Shown here piece by piece: positions 8,537 to 15,481 of a DNA stretch of 38,663 bases. Positions within the stretch are counted from its first letter, which is position 1. Each line of letters opens with the position of its first letter. The notes beneath the pieces are model-generated. The model had not been told where the DNA came from. It did not search any database and worked only from the letters and a program-made list of their open reading frames with translations. The translations under genes were made by a program, and so were the position numbers. The stretch comes from Actinomycetes bacterium (GTDB lineage Bacteria; Actinomycetota; Acidimicrobiia; Acidimicrobiales; Ilumatobacteraceae), in the NCBI GenBank assembly GCA_025356335.1, contig JANXUF010000060.1, forward strand, positions 1-38,663, written 5' to 3'.

Positions 8537-9070
8537 CTAGCCGATCGCGCCGAATCTCCGCAGATGGCCGTTCGACGGGTCGGCAATTCCCTTCGCCCCA
8601 CGTGCCCAGGTTTCGGCGACGATGCTCGGAATGCTTGCGTCGAAGACCTTCTCCCAATCGAGGACCACGTTGCGCCTGCTGATCTTCCACTGCCCGTTGT
8701 GACGTTCGAACTGATCGAGGTAGCGCAGCCCTTGGGCGATGGCCCACTCTGTGCCGCCACGGCCGGGACGGGTGTAGTACCCGAAGCACGACGTCTCGCT
8801 ACGCGCCACGGTCGCCTCGCCATCGTCGCGCCGGTCGATTTCGATGAGCATGTTGGAAAGCTGATGGGTCGTCGACGTCAACTGCGTCCCGAGCTGTTCG
8901 AGGAAGACCATCAGGCCGTCGAGGCCACCGGCGTAGAGTCCGTGATCGTCGTAGGCATCAGGGTGGTAGCAGCTGCGCACGAGCGCCCAGTCGCAGCGGT
9001 CCGCTCCGTGCGCATATGTATGCAACACATCGGCGATCTCCGCTCTGGCGATGATTTCGCTGATCTCCAT
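8537..9070 (-). CDS. SnoaL-like / NTF2-fold protein
   Basis: A 177-residue protein of the SnoaL_4 type. It opens with EISEIIARAEIADVLHTYAHGADRCDWALVRSCYHPDAYDDHG, the common helix-rich beginning of this family, and ends with an antiparallel sheet (WKISRRNVVLDW). Relatives include dehydratases, isomerases and aromatic dioxygenase beta subunits; no partner alpha subunit gene lies nearby, so a specific reaction cannot be given. Start 9070 is supported by GAAGGAG about seven bases upstream; the frame extends to 9130 but without a better site. It is divergent from the glutaredoxin gene. Confidence 0.85.
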   Translation of the reverse strand: MEISEIIARAEIADVLHTYAHGADRCDWALVRSCYHPDAYDDHGLYAGGLDGLMVFLEQLGTQLTSTTHQLSNMLIEIDRRDDGEATVARSETSCFGYYTRPGRGGTEWAIAQGLRYLDQFERHNGQWKISRRNVVLDWEKVFDASIPSIVAETWARGAKGIADPSNGHLRRFGAIG

Positions 9071-9168
9071 CGAGCACTCCTTCGCCGGAAAGCGCTCAAT
9101 GTAGATCGTCTCGGGTGCAATTCGTCGCATCGGGACTATCCGCGGGGTGCAATCGGTTGACCACGGCG

Positions 9169-9507
9169 ATGAGCACGACTGACGAGCCCGTCACTGCATC
9201 CGAACACGACATGATCACGGTGTACTGGCGCCCGGGGTGTCCGTACTGCTCGATGCTGCGCAGCGGGCTCCGCCGAGAGGGGGTGCCGGTCAACGACATC
9301 AACATCTGGGATGACCCTGACGGTGCCGCTTTCGTGCGTTCGGTCGCCAACGGCAACGAGACGGTCCCAACCGTAAGGGTCGGTTCCGTCTCGTTGGTCA
9401 ATCCCTCAGCGCATCAGGTCAAAGCAGTCGTCGAGGCCGAATTTCCGGACTTCGTCTTCGAGCAGCCGGAGCAGAGCCTGCTCGGGCGCCTCATCCATCG
9501 CAGCTGA
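9169..9507 (+). CDS. Glutaredoxin / mycoredoxin-like protein
   Basis: A 112-residue thioredoxin-fold protein with the dithiol active site CPYC at residues 24-27 in VYWRPGCPYCSML, and the cis-proline motif ETVPTVRVG. Such proteins in actinobacteria reduce mixed disulfides with mycothiol in the cytoplasm; use of mycothiol here is inferred from the taxonomic guess. ATG 9169 gives a 14-residue polar extension; ATG 9211 (MITVYWRPGCPYC) would match the usual start and is a real alternative. It is divergent from the SnoaL-like gene. Confidence 0.9.
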   Translation: MSTTDEPVTASEHDMITVYWRPGCPYCSMLRSGLRREGVPVNDINIWDDPDGAAFVRSVANGNETVPTVRVGSVSLVNPSAHQVKAVVEAEFPDFVFEQPEQSLLGRLIHRS

Positions 9508-9526
9508 GGTCTGACGCAGCTGATCG

Positions 9527-9844
9527 TCAGAAACGGCGGTCGTTCGTCTTCTTCTTGATCGGTGCCTTGAACGGGGCTTCGATCAGCGTCTCGAAGGTGG
9601 CGTCGTCTGGCTGCTTCGGCTCGTTGAGACGTTGCAGATAGACCTTCAACGCCGCGCGAGCTGGCGGGACGTGATCACCCTTGGCGCCGACCGAGCGGGC
9701 GAGTGCGTCCTTGGCCTTGGCGACGCGCTCCTTGCGAGTTGCCTTCTCATCCTCGGAGATCGGCCGCTTCGGCTTGTCGGCCGCCGTCGCGTTGCGACGG
9801 GCCTCCATCTCTTGAAGCGGTGTGAGTTTGGCGGGGATTGCCAT
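9527..9844 (-). CDS. Small, strongly charged hypothetical protein
   Basis: A 105-residue basic product rich in Lys, Ala, Glu and Arg, with a helical middle (EDEKATRKERVAKAKDALARSVGAKG) and a basic C-terminus (KKKTNDRRF). No enzymatic motif or membrane segment is visible. It is probably a nucleic-acid-associated or structural protein, but that is conjecture. ATG 9844 is supported by a GAAGGAAG site just upstream. The 163 bp above it contain only a small GTCTC-GCA-GAGAC inverted repeat at 9866-9878. Confidence 0.65.
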   Translation of the reverse strand: MAIPAKLTPLQEMEARRNATAADKPKRPISEDEKATRKERVAKAKDALARSVGAKGDHVPPARAALKVYLQRLNEPKQPDDATFETLIEAPFKAPIKKKTNDRRF

Positions 9845-10007
9845 CGAATTCTTCCTTCAGGTCGGGTCTCGCAGAGACACGCTATCCAGCCATGCCGAAA
9901 GTACGGTCGCCGGGCCGGCGGCGGATCAGCGCTCACCAGCCTTCGCTGTCAGCGTCTGTCGCTCCTGAGGCACATACGACGACGACAACGGGGTTCCCGC
10001 AACAGCG

Positions 10008-10235
10008 CTATCGGTCGGCGTCGTCCTCGTCGATATCGGCTGCCGACACCTCTGGTTCTTCTTGAGCACTGCGCTCGGCGAACGACTCGTCGGTGACGTC
10101 GGCGTCGGCGAACGGCAGGCCGTGGGCGCGTTCCGGCGGGAAATCCACCTCCGTCTGATCACTCGAAACAGGATCATCGGTACCGATCATGTCCTCGTCG
10201 AAACTCTCGGCACTGTCCTGTCCGTCGTCGGTCAT
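10008..10235 (-). CDS. Small acidic protein, DUF5709-like C-terminus
   Basis: A 75-residue highly acidic product with no hydrophobic core. The stretch FPPERAHGLPFADADVTDESFAERSAQEEPEV resembles the Y-S-P-P-E-R-P-x-G ... E-S-L-D-x-R-L-A-Q-E-E-P-D pattern of DUF5709 proteins found in many actinobacteria, which have no known function. The frame continues upstream to an ATG at 10265 (85 residues). Neither start has a clear ribosome binding site. The family link comes from pattern memory. Confidence 0.6.
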   Translation of the reverse strand: MTDDGQDSAESFDEDMIGTDDPVSSDQTEVDFPPERAHGLPFADADVTDESFAERSAQEEPEVSAADIDEDDADR

Positions 10236-10403
10236 ACGCCGACGGTACCGGAGTTTCGTTGTCATCGACGGCGTGCGACCGACCTGTCGAGCCTGCCCGT
10301 CTCCCTCCCTCGGATCCGCTGCACGGCGACTCGATCCGCTGCGCGGCGGCGATACGTTGGGCTTCGTCGATGTCGATGTGACGTCTTCGACAGGAGTGCG
10401 ACG

Positions 10404-11138
10404 GTGAGCGAGCATCGGGCGATCGATTGCCCACAACCTGTGCAGCGGGCGGTGATGGAACAGGGTTGGTACGACCTTGCCTCGATCCACTGGCGATACG
10501 ACGCTGCAGATGTCGCAGCGGTGCTGCCTGACGGACTGCAGGTCGACACCCACGACGGCTCGGCATGGGTCGGGTTGATCTCGTTCGCGATGCGCGGCAT
10601 CGGGCCGCCGCACTTCCCGGCAGTGCCGTACCTCGGCTCGTTCCCGGAGATAAACGTGCGCACGTACGTCGTGAACGACGGCGTTCCCGGGGTGTGGTTC
10701 TGCTCGCTCGACATCAACCGGCTGCTACCGACGTTGGTTGCCAGGGTCACGTATCGCCTGCCGTACTGCTGGGGAAACGCCAGCCATCGCCGCAACGGCG
10801 ACACCGTGGCGACCGAGGTCCATCGCCGCTGGCCGACACGCGGGCCAGCTTCCGCATTCTCGATCGAGGTCGGTGAACCGATCGAGGAACAGTCAGACCT
10901 CGACATCTTCGTCACCGCTCGTTGGGGTCTGTATTCGACCGGACGAGGCGGTCGGGTGCGTTACGCCCCGGTCAGCCACCCACGCTGGCCGCTCAACAGG
11001 GCGCGCCTCATCGGCATCGACGACAGCCTGCTGACCGCTGCCGGACTCCCGGCGCCGACCGGCGATCCCCATGTCCTGTTCTCCGATGGTGTCCCCGTGC
11101 GAATCGGCCTCCCGCACGCAGTCTCCCTCGTCCACTGA
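10404..11138 (+). CDS. DUF2071 family protein (YqjF-like)
   Basis: A 244-residue protein of the DUF2071 family, recognised by VMEQGWYDLASIHWRYDAADVAAVLPDGLQVDTHDGSAWVGLISFAM near the N-terminus, FPEINVRTYV in the middle and FVTARWGLYS later. The fold is related to acetoacetate decarboxylase-like proteins, but no activity is known for this branch. GTG 10404 is the start, with CAGGAG at 10391-10396 seven bases upstream. It is a single gene, convergent with the ackA-xfp operon, with 72 bp between stops. Confidence 0.88.
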   Translation: MSEHRAIDCPQPVQRAVMEQGWYDLASIHWRYDAADVAAVLPDGLQVDTHDGSAWVGLISFAMRGIGPPHFPAVPYLGSFPEINVRTYVVNDGVPGVWFCSLDINRLLPTLVARVTYRLPYCWGNASHRRNGDTVATEVHRRWPTRGPASAFSIEVGEPIEEQSDLDIFVTARWGLYSTGRGGRVRYAPVSHPRWPLNRARLIGIDDSLLTAAGLPAPTGDPHVLFSDGVPVRIGLPHAVSLVH

Positions 11139-11210
11139 CCCCGGCCGGCCCGCCGCTGCCGGCGTGGAGTGTCCGGCGCAGGAGTGCGTGCGCTGGACCA
11201 CTCCGCTCCC

Positions 11211-12332
11211 TCAAGCCGGGCGGAGCAGGGCGCGCACCTCCGCAGCGATCTGTCGATCTTCTCTGGCGGAGATGACGAGGGTTCGGACTGAGGCACCGTC
11301 ACTGCTGACGTCCACATCCACATCCACATCCGTGCCGCCACCACGTTCACCGGCGCTCGAGTTGCGGGTCGCAGCGATGGAGACCCCGAGGAAACCGAGT
11401 CGTTCGGTCGACAACCGGCGCACCAGCGAGGAATGTTCACCGACGCCGCCGGTGAACACCAGCACGTCGAGCCCCCCGGCCGACGCGGTCATCGCACCGA
11501 TACTGCCGACGAGACGGTGGACGTAGACGGCGATCGCCAACAACGCATCGGGTTCGCCTCTGGCCGCCGCAGCTTCGACCTCGCGCAGGTCGGCGGACCC
11601 GGAAAGACCGAGGAGCCCGGAACGCTCCTCGAGTGCTGTGGCGACCTCGTGCGGCGAGAGATGTTCGTGCTCCTCCAGCCACAGCACGAGACCGGGGTCG
11701 ACGGTGCCGGACCGGGTCGCCATCACCAGACCTTCGAGTGGCGTGAAGCCCATCGTCGTGTCGACACTGCGTCCTTCGACGACGGCTGCGAGCGAGGCCC
11801 CCGCGCCGAGATGGCAGGTGACGATTCGGAGATCCCCGATCGGTCGCCCGACCATCGTCGCCGCGCGATGGCAGGCATAGGCGTGAGACAATCCGTGAAA
11901 GCCGTAGCGGCGGATCGCGTAACGCTCCCTCCATTCCCGAGGAATCGCATACGTCGCCGCGGCGGTCGGAATGGTCGTATGGAAGGCGGTGTCGAACGAT
12001 GCCACCGCCGTCACGTCGGCTAGCACGGCGGAGACGGCGTCGAGCGCAGCGAGCGACTTCGGTTGGTGCAGCGGGGCGAGATCCGTCAACTCGCCCAACC
12101 GCACCCGGACGGCGGCGTCGACGACGACGGGGCCGGAATAGACGGTGCCGCCGTGGACGACCCGATGCCCGACCGCGTCCGGTGTCCCCCACTGCTGCAG
12201 CGTTCCGGTCAGCGCATCGCCGTCGATGCCCGCCGTGCCCGCCGGTAGGTCCGCGCTGCGGATGAGATCGTCCTCGTCGAGCAACCGGAGTTTGAGGCTC
12301 GACGACCCGGCGTTGACGACGAGCACGCGCAT
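11211..12332 (-). CDS. ackA: Acetate kinase
   Basis: AckA (373 residues, slightly shorter than the usual 395-405) transfers phosphate from acetyl phosphate to ADP, giving acetate and ATP in the cytoplasm. It has the family signatures VLVVNAGSSSLKLRLL at the N-terminus, GHRVVHGG, FDTAFH, HLGAGASLAA, TTMGFTPLEGLVMATRSGTVDPG and the C-terminal SAREDRQIA. It starts 2 bp after the phosphoketolase stop, so the two form an operon: Xfp makes acetyl phosphate and AckA cashes it for ATP. A short repeat at 11307-11330 encodes DVDVDVDV in a surface-loop position near the C-terminus. No phosphotransacetylase gene is present nearby. Confidence 0.96.
   Translation of the reverse strand: MRVLVVNAGSSSLKLRLLDEDDLIRSADLPAGTAGIDGDALTGTLQQWGTPDAVGHRVVHGGTVYSGPVVVDAAVRVRLGELTDLAPLHQPKSLAALDAVSAVLADVTAVASFDTAFHTTIPTAAATYAIPREWRERYAIRRYGFHGLSHAYACHRAATMVGRPIGDLRIVTCHLGAGASLAAVVEGRSVDTTMGFTPLEGLVMATRSGTVDPGLVLWLEEHEHLSPHEVATALEERSGLLGLSGSADLREVEAAAARGEPDALLAIAVYVHRLVGSIGAMTASAGGLDVLVFTGGVGEHSSLVRRLSTERLGFLGVSIAATRNSSAGERGGGTDVDVDVDVSSDGASVRTLVISAREDRQIAAEVRALLRPA
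11307..11330. repeat. Hexanucleotide tandem repeat in ackA
   Basis: Four 6-bp units (three identical CACATC units plus GACGTC) in ackA encode DVDVDVDV between two polar segments. As in the partner gene xfp, gain or loss of units would not break the frame. Confidence 0.8.
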
Positions 12333-12334
12333 CG

Positions 12335-14737
12335 TCAGCCCTGCCCCGGCCAGGTCCAGCCGGAGATTGCCGGATCGTCCTCCCCGAATTCACGCGTGTG
12401 CTGACGGGCTGCGAGCCGGGCATCGTCCATCTGCTGGCGCAGGATCGCCGCCCGGCTGCCGAGTGACGGCACCCGGTCGATGACGTCCATCACCAGGTGG
12501 AAACGGTCGAGGTCGTTGAGCATCACCATGTCGAACGGCGTGGTGGTCGTGCCTTCCTCCTTGTACCCGCGCACGTGGATGTTGTGATGGTTGTTGCGCC
12601 GATACGTGAGGTGATGGATCAGCGTCGGATAGCCGTGGAAGGCGAAGACGACGGGTTTGTCCATCGTGAACAGGGCGTCGAAATCGCGTTCGGACAGGCC
12701 GTGCGGATGTTCGGTGTCCGACTGCAACCGCATCAGGTCGACGACGTTGATGACGCGTACCTTCAACTCGGGAAGGTGTTCGCGGAGCATCGCCGCTGCC
12801 GCCAGGATTTCGAGCGTCGGCACGTCGCCTGCGCATGCCAGCACGACATCCGGTTCACCGTCGGTGTTGCCGGCCCACGGCCAGATTCCGAGGCCACGGG
12901 TGCAGTGGGCGATCGCCTCGTCCATCGTCATGAAGGTCAACGCAGGCTGCTTGCCGGCGACGATCACGTTGACGTAGTGGCGGCTGCGCAGGCAATGATC
13001 GGCGACCGAGAGCAGCGAGTTGGTGTCAGGCGGCAGGTAGACCCGGACGACTTCTGCCTTCTTGTTGATCACGTGGTCCATGAATCCGGGATCCTGGTGG
13101 GAGAAGCCGTTGTGGTCCTGGCGCCAGACGTGCGATGTCAGCAGATAGTTGAGCGAGGCGATCGGCGCACGCCACGGGATCGCCCGGGTCGACTTGAGCC
13201 ATTTGGCGTGCTGGTTGAACATCGAGTCGATGATGTGGATGAATGCCTCGTAGCAGTTGAACAGGCCGTGACGACCGGTCAGCAGATAGCCCTCGAGCCA
13301 TCCCTGACAGAGGTGCTCTGACAGCACCTCCATCACCCGTCCGTCCGGGGCAAGGTGGTCATCGCCGGCGATCATCGTCGCCTCCCATGCACGATTCGTT
13401 GCTTCGAAGACCGCCGACAACCTGTTGGACGCCGTCTCGTCTGGCCCCATGATCCGGAACGAGTCCGGGTTGCGTTCGATGACGTCGCGCAGCAGTTCGC
13501 CGAGTACACGGGTCGCTTCGCTCATCTCGATTCCCGGTCGCTCGACGGTCACCGCGTAGTCACGGAAATCCGGCATCGCCAGATCGCGCAGCAGCAGGCC
13601 GCCGTTGGCGTGTGGATTGGCGCTCATCCGTCGATGGCCGATCGGGGCGAGCTCGCGCAGTTCTGGGATCAACCGCCCTGATCCATCGAACAATTCCTCG
13701 GGTCGGTAGCTGCGCATCCAGGTTTCCAGCTGAGCGCGGTGGTCGGCGTTGTGGCGCGTCTCGGCGAGCGGAACCTGATGAGCGCGGAACGTCCCTTCGA
13801 CCTGCACACCGTCGACGACCTTCGGTCCGGTCCAGCCCTTCGGTGTCCGCAGGATGATCATCGGCCAGATCGGACGATCCAGCGCAGGCCCGCCGCCAGA
13901 GCCAGAGCCAGAGCCAGCGCGGGCGCGCTGCTGGATCGCGGCGATGTCGTCCAGTACTTCATCGATCGTCGCCGCCAGTAGACGGTGGACTTCGGCGGGA
14001 TCGTCACCAACGACGAAATGCGGCTCGTACCCGTAGCCGCGCATCAGCGAGGCGAGTTCGTGATCGGGGATCCGGGCGAGGATCGTCGGGTTGGCGATCT
14101 TGTAACCGTTGAGGTGCAACACCGGCAGCACGGCGCCGTCGGTCACCGGGTTGAGAAATTTGTTCGAGTGCCAACTCGCCGCGAGCGGACCGGTCTCGGC
14201 TTCGCCGTCGCCGACCACGCACAGGACCGTCAGGCCCGGGTTGTCGAATGCCGCACCGTAGGCATGGACGAGCGCGTAGCCGAGTTCGCCGCCCTCGTGG
14301 ATCGACCCTGGCGTCTCCGGCGCGACGTGACTGGGGATTCCGCCGGGGAACGAGAACTGGCGGAACAGGGCTCGGAGCCCGTCCTCGCCTTCACCGATCG
14401 AGGAGTACACCTCGCTGTACGTTCCTTCCAGGTAGGCGTTGGCGACGATGCCTGGGCCGCCATGGCCGGGGCCGATGACGTAGATGGCGTCGAGGTCACG
14501 TTCCTTGATCACCCGGTTCATGTGTGCATACAGCAGGTTCAATCCCGGTGTCGTGCCCCAGTGACCGAGCAGTCGCGGCTTGACGTGCTCCGCCGACAGC
14601 GGTTCTCGGAGCAACGGATTGTCGAGCAGATAGATCTGCCCGACGGACAGGTAGTTCGCCGCCCGCCAATAGGCATCGATCAATTGGAGGTCTTCGGGGT
14701 CGTAGACGCGGGTGGGCGGCGAATCGGTGGCTGGCAT
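12335..14737 (-). CDS. xfp: Phosphoketolase (xylulose-5-P / fructose-6-P)
   Basis: An 800-residue thiamine-diphosphate enzyme of the usual family length, splitting xylulose 5-phosphate (and/or fructose 6-phosphate) into acetyl phosphate and an aldose phosphate. Signatures are [25 protein letters not shown], the TPP-binding [26 protein letters not shown], and a transketolase-like C-terminal domain. ATG 14737 was chosen for AGGAG at 14745-14749 with a 7-base gap; a TTG at 14740 is in frame. A (GS)n linker encoded by hexamer repeats at 13895-13918 is unusual. The gene is first in the xfp-ackA operon and has a DosR-box-like site 60 bp upstream. Confidence 0.96.
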   Translation of the reverse strand: MPATDSPPTRVYDPEDLQLIDAYWRAANYLSVGQIYLLDNPLLREPLSAEHVKPRLLGHWGTTPGLNLLYAHMNRVIKERDLDAIYVIGPGHGGPGIVANAYLEGTYSEVYSSIGEGEDGLRALFRQFSFPGGIPSHVAPETPGSIHEGGELGYALVHAYGAAFDNPGLTVLCVVGDGEAETGPLAASWHSNKFLNPVTDGAVLPVLHLNGYKIANPTILARIPDHELASLMRGYGYEPHFVVGDDPAEVHRLLAATIDEVLDDIAAIQQRARAGSGSGSGGGPALDRPIWPMIILRTPKGWTGPKVVDGVQVEGTFRAHQVPLAETRHNADHRAQLETWMRSYRPEELFDGSGRLIPELRELAPIGHRRMSANPHANGGLLLRDLAMPDFRDYAVTVERPGIEMSEATRVLGELLRDVIERNPDSFRIMGPDETASNRLSAVFEATNRAWEATMIAGDDHLAPDGRVMEVLSEHLCQGWLEGYLLTGRHGLFNCYEAFIHIIDSMFNQHAKWLKSTRAIPWRAPIASLNYLLTSHVWRQDHNGFSHQDPGFMDHVINKKAEVVRVYLPPDTNSLLSVADHCLRSRHYVNVIVAGKQPALTFMTMDEAIAHCTRGLGIWPWAGNTDGEPDVVLACAGDVPTLEILAAAAMLREHLPELKVRVINVVDLMRLQSDTEHPHGLSERDFDALFTMDKPVVFAFHGYPTLIHHLTYRRNNHHNIHVRGYKEEGTTTTPFDMVMLNDLDRFHLVMDVIDRVPSLGSRAAILRQQMDDARLAARQHTREFGEDDPAISGWTWPGQG
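13895..13918. repeat. Hexanucleotide tandem repeat in xfp
   Basis: Four tandem copies of GCCAGA (the last with one change) lie inside xfp and encode a Gly-Ser run (GSGSGS followed by GGGP) in what is probably a surface loop. The unit length keeps the reading frame whatever the copy number. Confidence 0.8.
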
Positions 14738-14796
14738 CAATGTCTCCTGGTCTGCAGACGGCTTGTCAAGTGTCTCCCTTCGGCGGCGTGGGCGGC

Positions 14797-14812
14797 TAGT
14801 GCCATTCGTCCC
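14797..14812 (-). promoter_or_regulatory. DosR-box-like site upstream of xfp
   Basis: Read towards xfp the site is GGGACGAATGGCACTA, which fits GxC at positions 3-5 and CxCTA at 12-16 of a DosR-type box (GGGACTTTCGGCCCTA-like). Its gene-proximal end is 60 bp from ATG 14737, the same distance as the site upstream of the USP gene at 30371. Binding is inferred from similarity only; this is one of the weaker matches. Confidence 0.4.
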
Positions 14813-14833
14813 CTGTCGCCGATCGTCGACCGG

Positions 14834-15208
14834 CTAGGGCATCGTCGATCCCGCGAGCTTCGAGCGCGAGACCATCGACCTGAGCCCGGAGAGGAGCGCC
14901 AGTAAGTGTGCGGGTTCGCCGATTGGAGACAGCAGCGTCAGTGTTCCGCTGCGGGACTCGAGAATGCGCCTGGCGCCGGCAAGCGACCCGTACCCCCTGC
15001 AATCCATGAACGTCAGGCCGGACATGTCGACAACGACCGTCAGCTCATCCCCGTCGACACAGGCGCGTGTGATGCTCTCGCTCGACTCCAGGTCCAGTTC
15101 TCCAGCGGCACGAACGACCCGGCAGCCCGCTTCGACGTGCACCGTGACAGCGAATTGCTGTTCACCGTCGGGCGCTGCTGATGAAGTGGGTATATCGGCG
15201 GCGCGCAC
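14834..15208 (-). CDS. STAS-domain protein (anti-sigma antagonist-like)
   Basis: A 124-residue single STAS domain. It shows the beta1-beta2 hairpin CRVVRAAGELDLESSESITRA, the core strand VVVDMSGLTFMDCRGYGSLAGARRILE, and the later RSGTLTLLSPIGEP. Classical antagonists carry D-S-S/A-G here, with the serine phosphorylated by an anti-sigma kinase; this protein has D-C-R-G, so it lacks that serine. GTG 15208, after GAGAAGG, is preferred over an upstream TTG at 15235. No anti-sigma kinase gene lies nearby. It is divergent from the P-type ATPase gene across a 270-bp gap and lies just upstream of xfp on the same strand. Confidence 0.85.
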   Translation of the reverse strand: MRAADIPTSSAAPDGEQQFAVTVHVEAGCRVVRAAGELDLESSESITRACVDGDELTVVVDMSGLTFMDCRGYGSLAGARRILESRSGTLTLLSPIGEPAHLLALLSGLRSMVSRSKLAGSTMP

Positions 15209-15432
15209 ACGGCCCTTCTCTCGATGAGAGCGCAACCGGGGTTCAGAGTGACGCGGCGGCGGGCTGGACTCTGCCCGCTGCGATCATATCCACCCCCGAC
15301 CACCCTCTGTCAAGGTGCCACCACGAAACACGACCGGAATTCGATGACGGGTGCGGGCGAACGACCTGTTGCAAACGGCATCGCCACACGCACAACCTCG
15401 ACATTCGCAGATATTCAGATTCGAAGACGATC

Positions 15433-15448
15433 AGGTCGTTCGCCTCTA
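15433..15448 (+). promoter_or_regulatory. DosR-box-like site upstream of the MgtA-like ATPase gene
   Basis: The sequence AGGTCGTTCGCCTCTA matches the box at about 11 of 15 scored positions and keeps GxC and CxCTA. It ends 34 bp before ATG 15482. Twelve of its bases (GTTCGCCTCTAT with the following T) recur in the site before the CBS gene. The rest of the 15236-15481 gap shows no other feature I can support. Confidence 0.45.
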
Positions 15449-15481
15449 TTGCCCACGTTGCGGGAGCGAGACGCTGGAGCG

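Noticed and set aside
11211..14737. Horizontal transfer of the xfp-ackA or arc operon.
   Set aside because: No mobile element, integrase, tRNA target, flanking repeat or evident change in base composition borders either operon. Without phylogeny there is no support.
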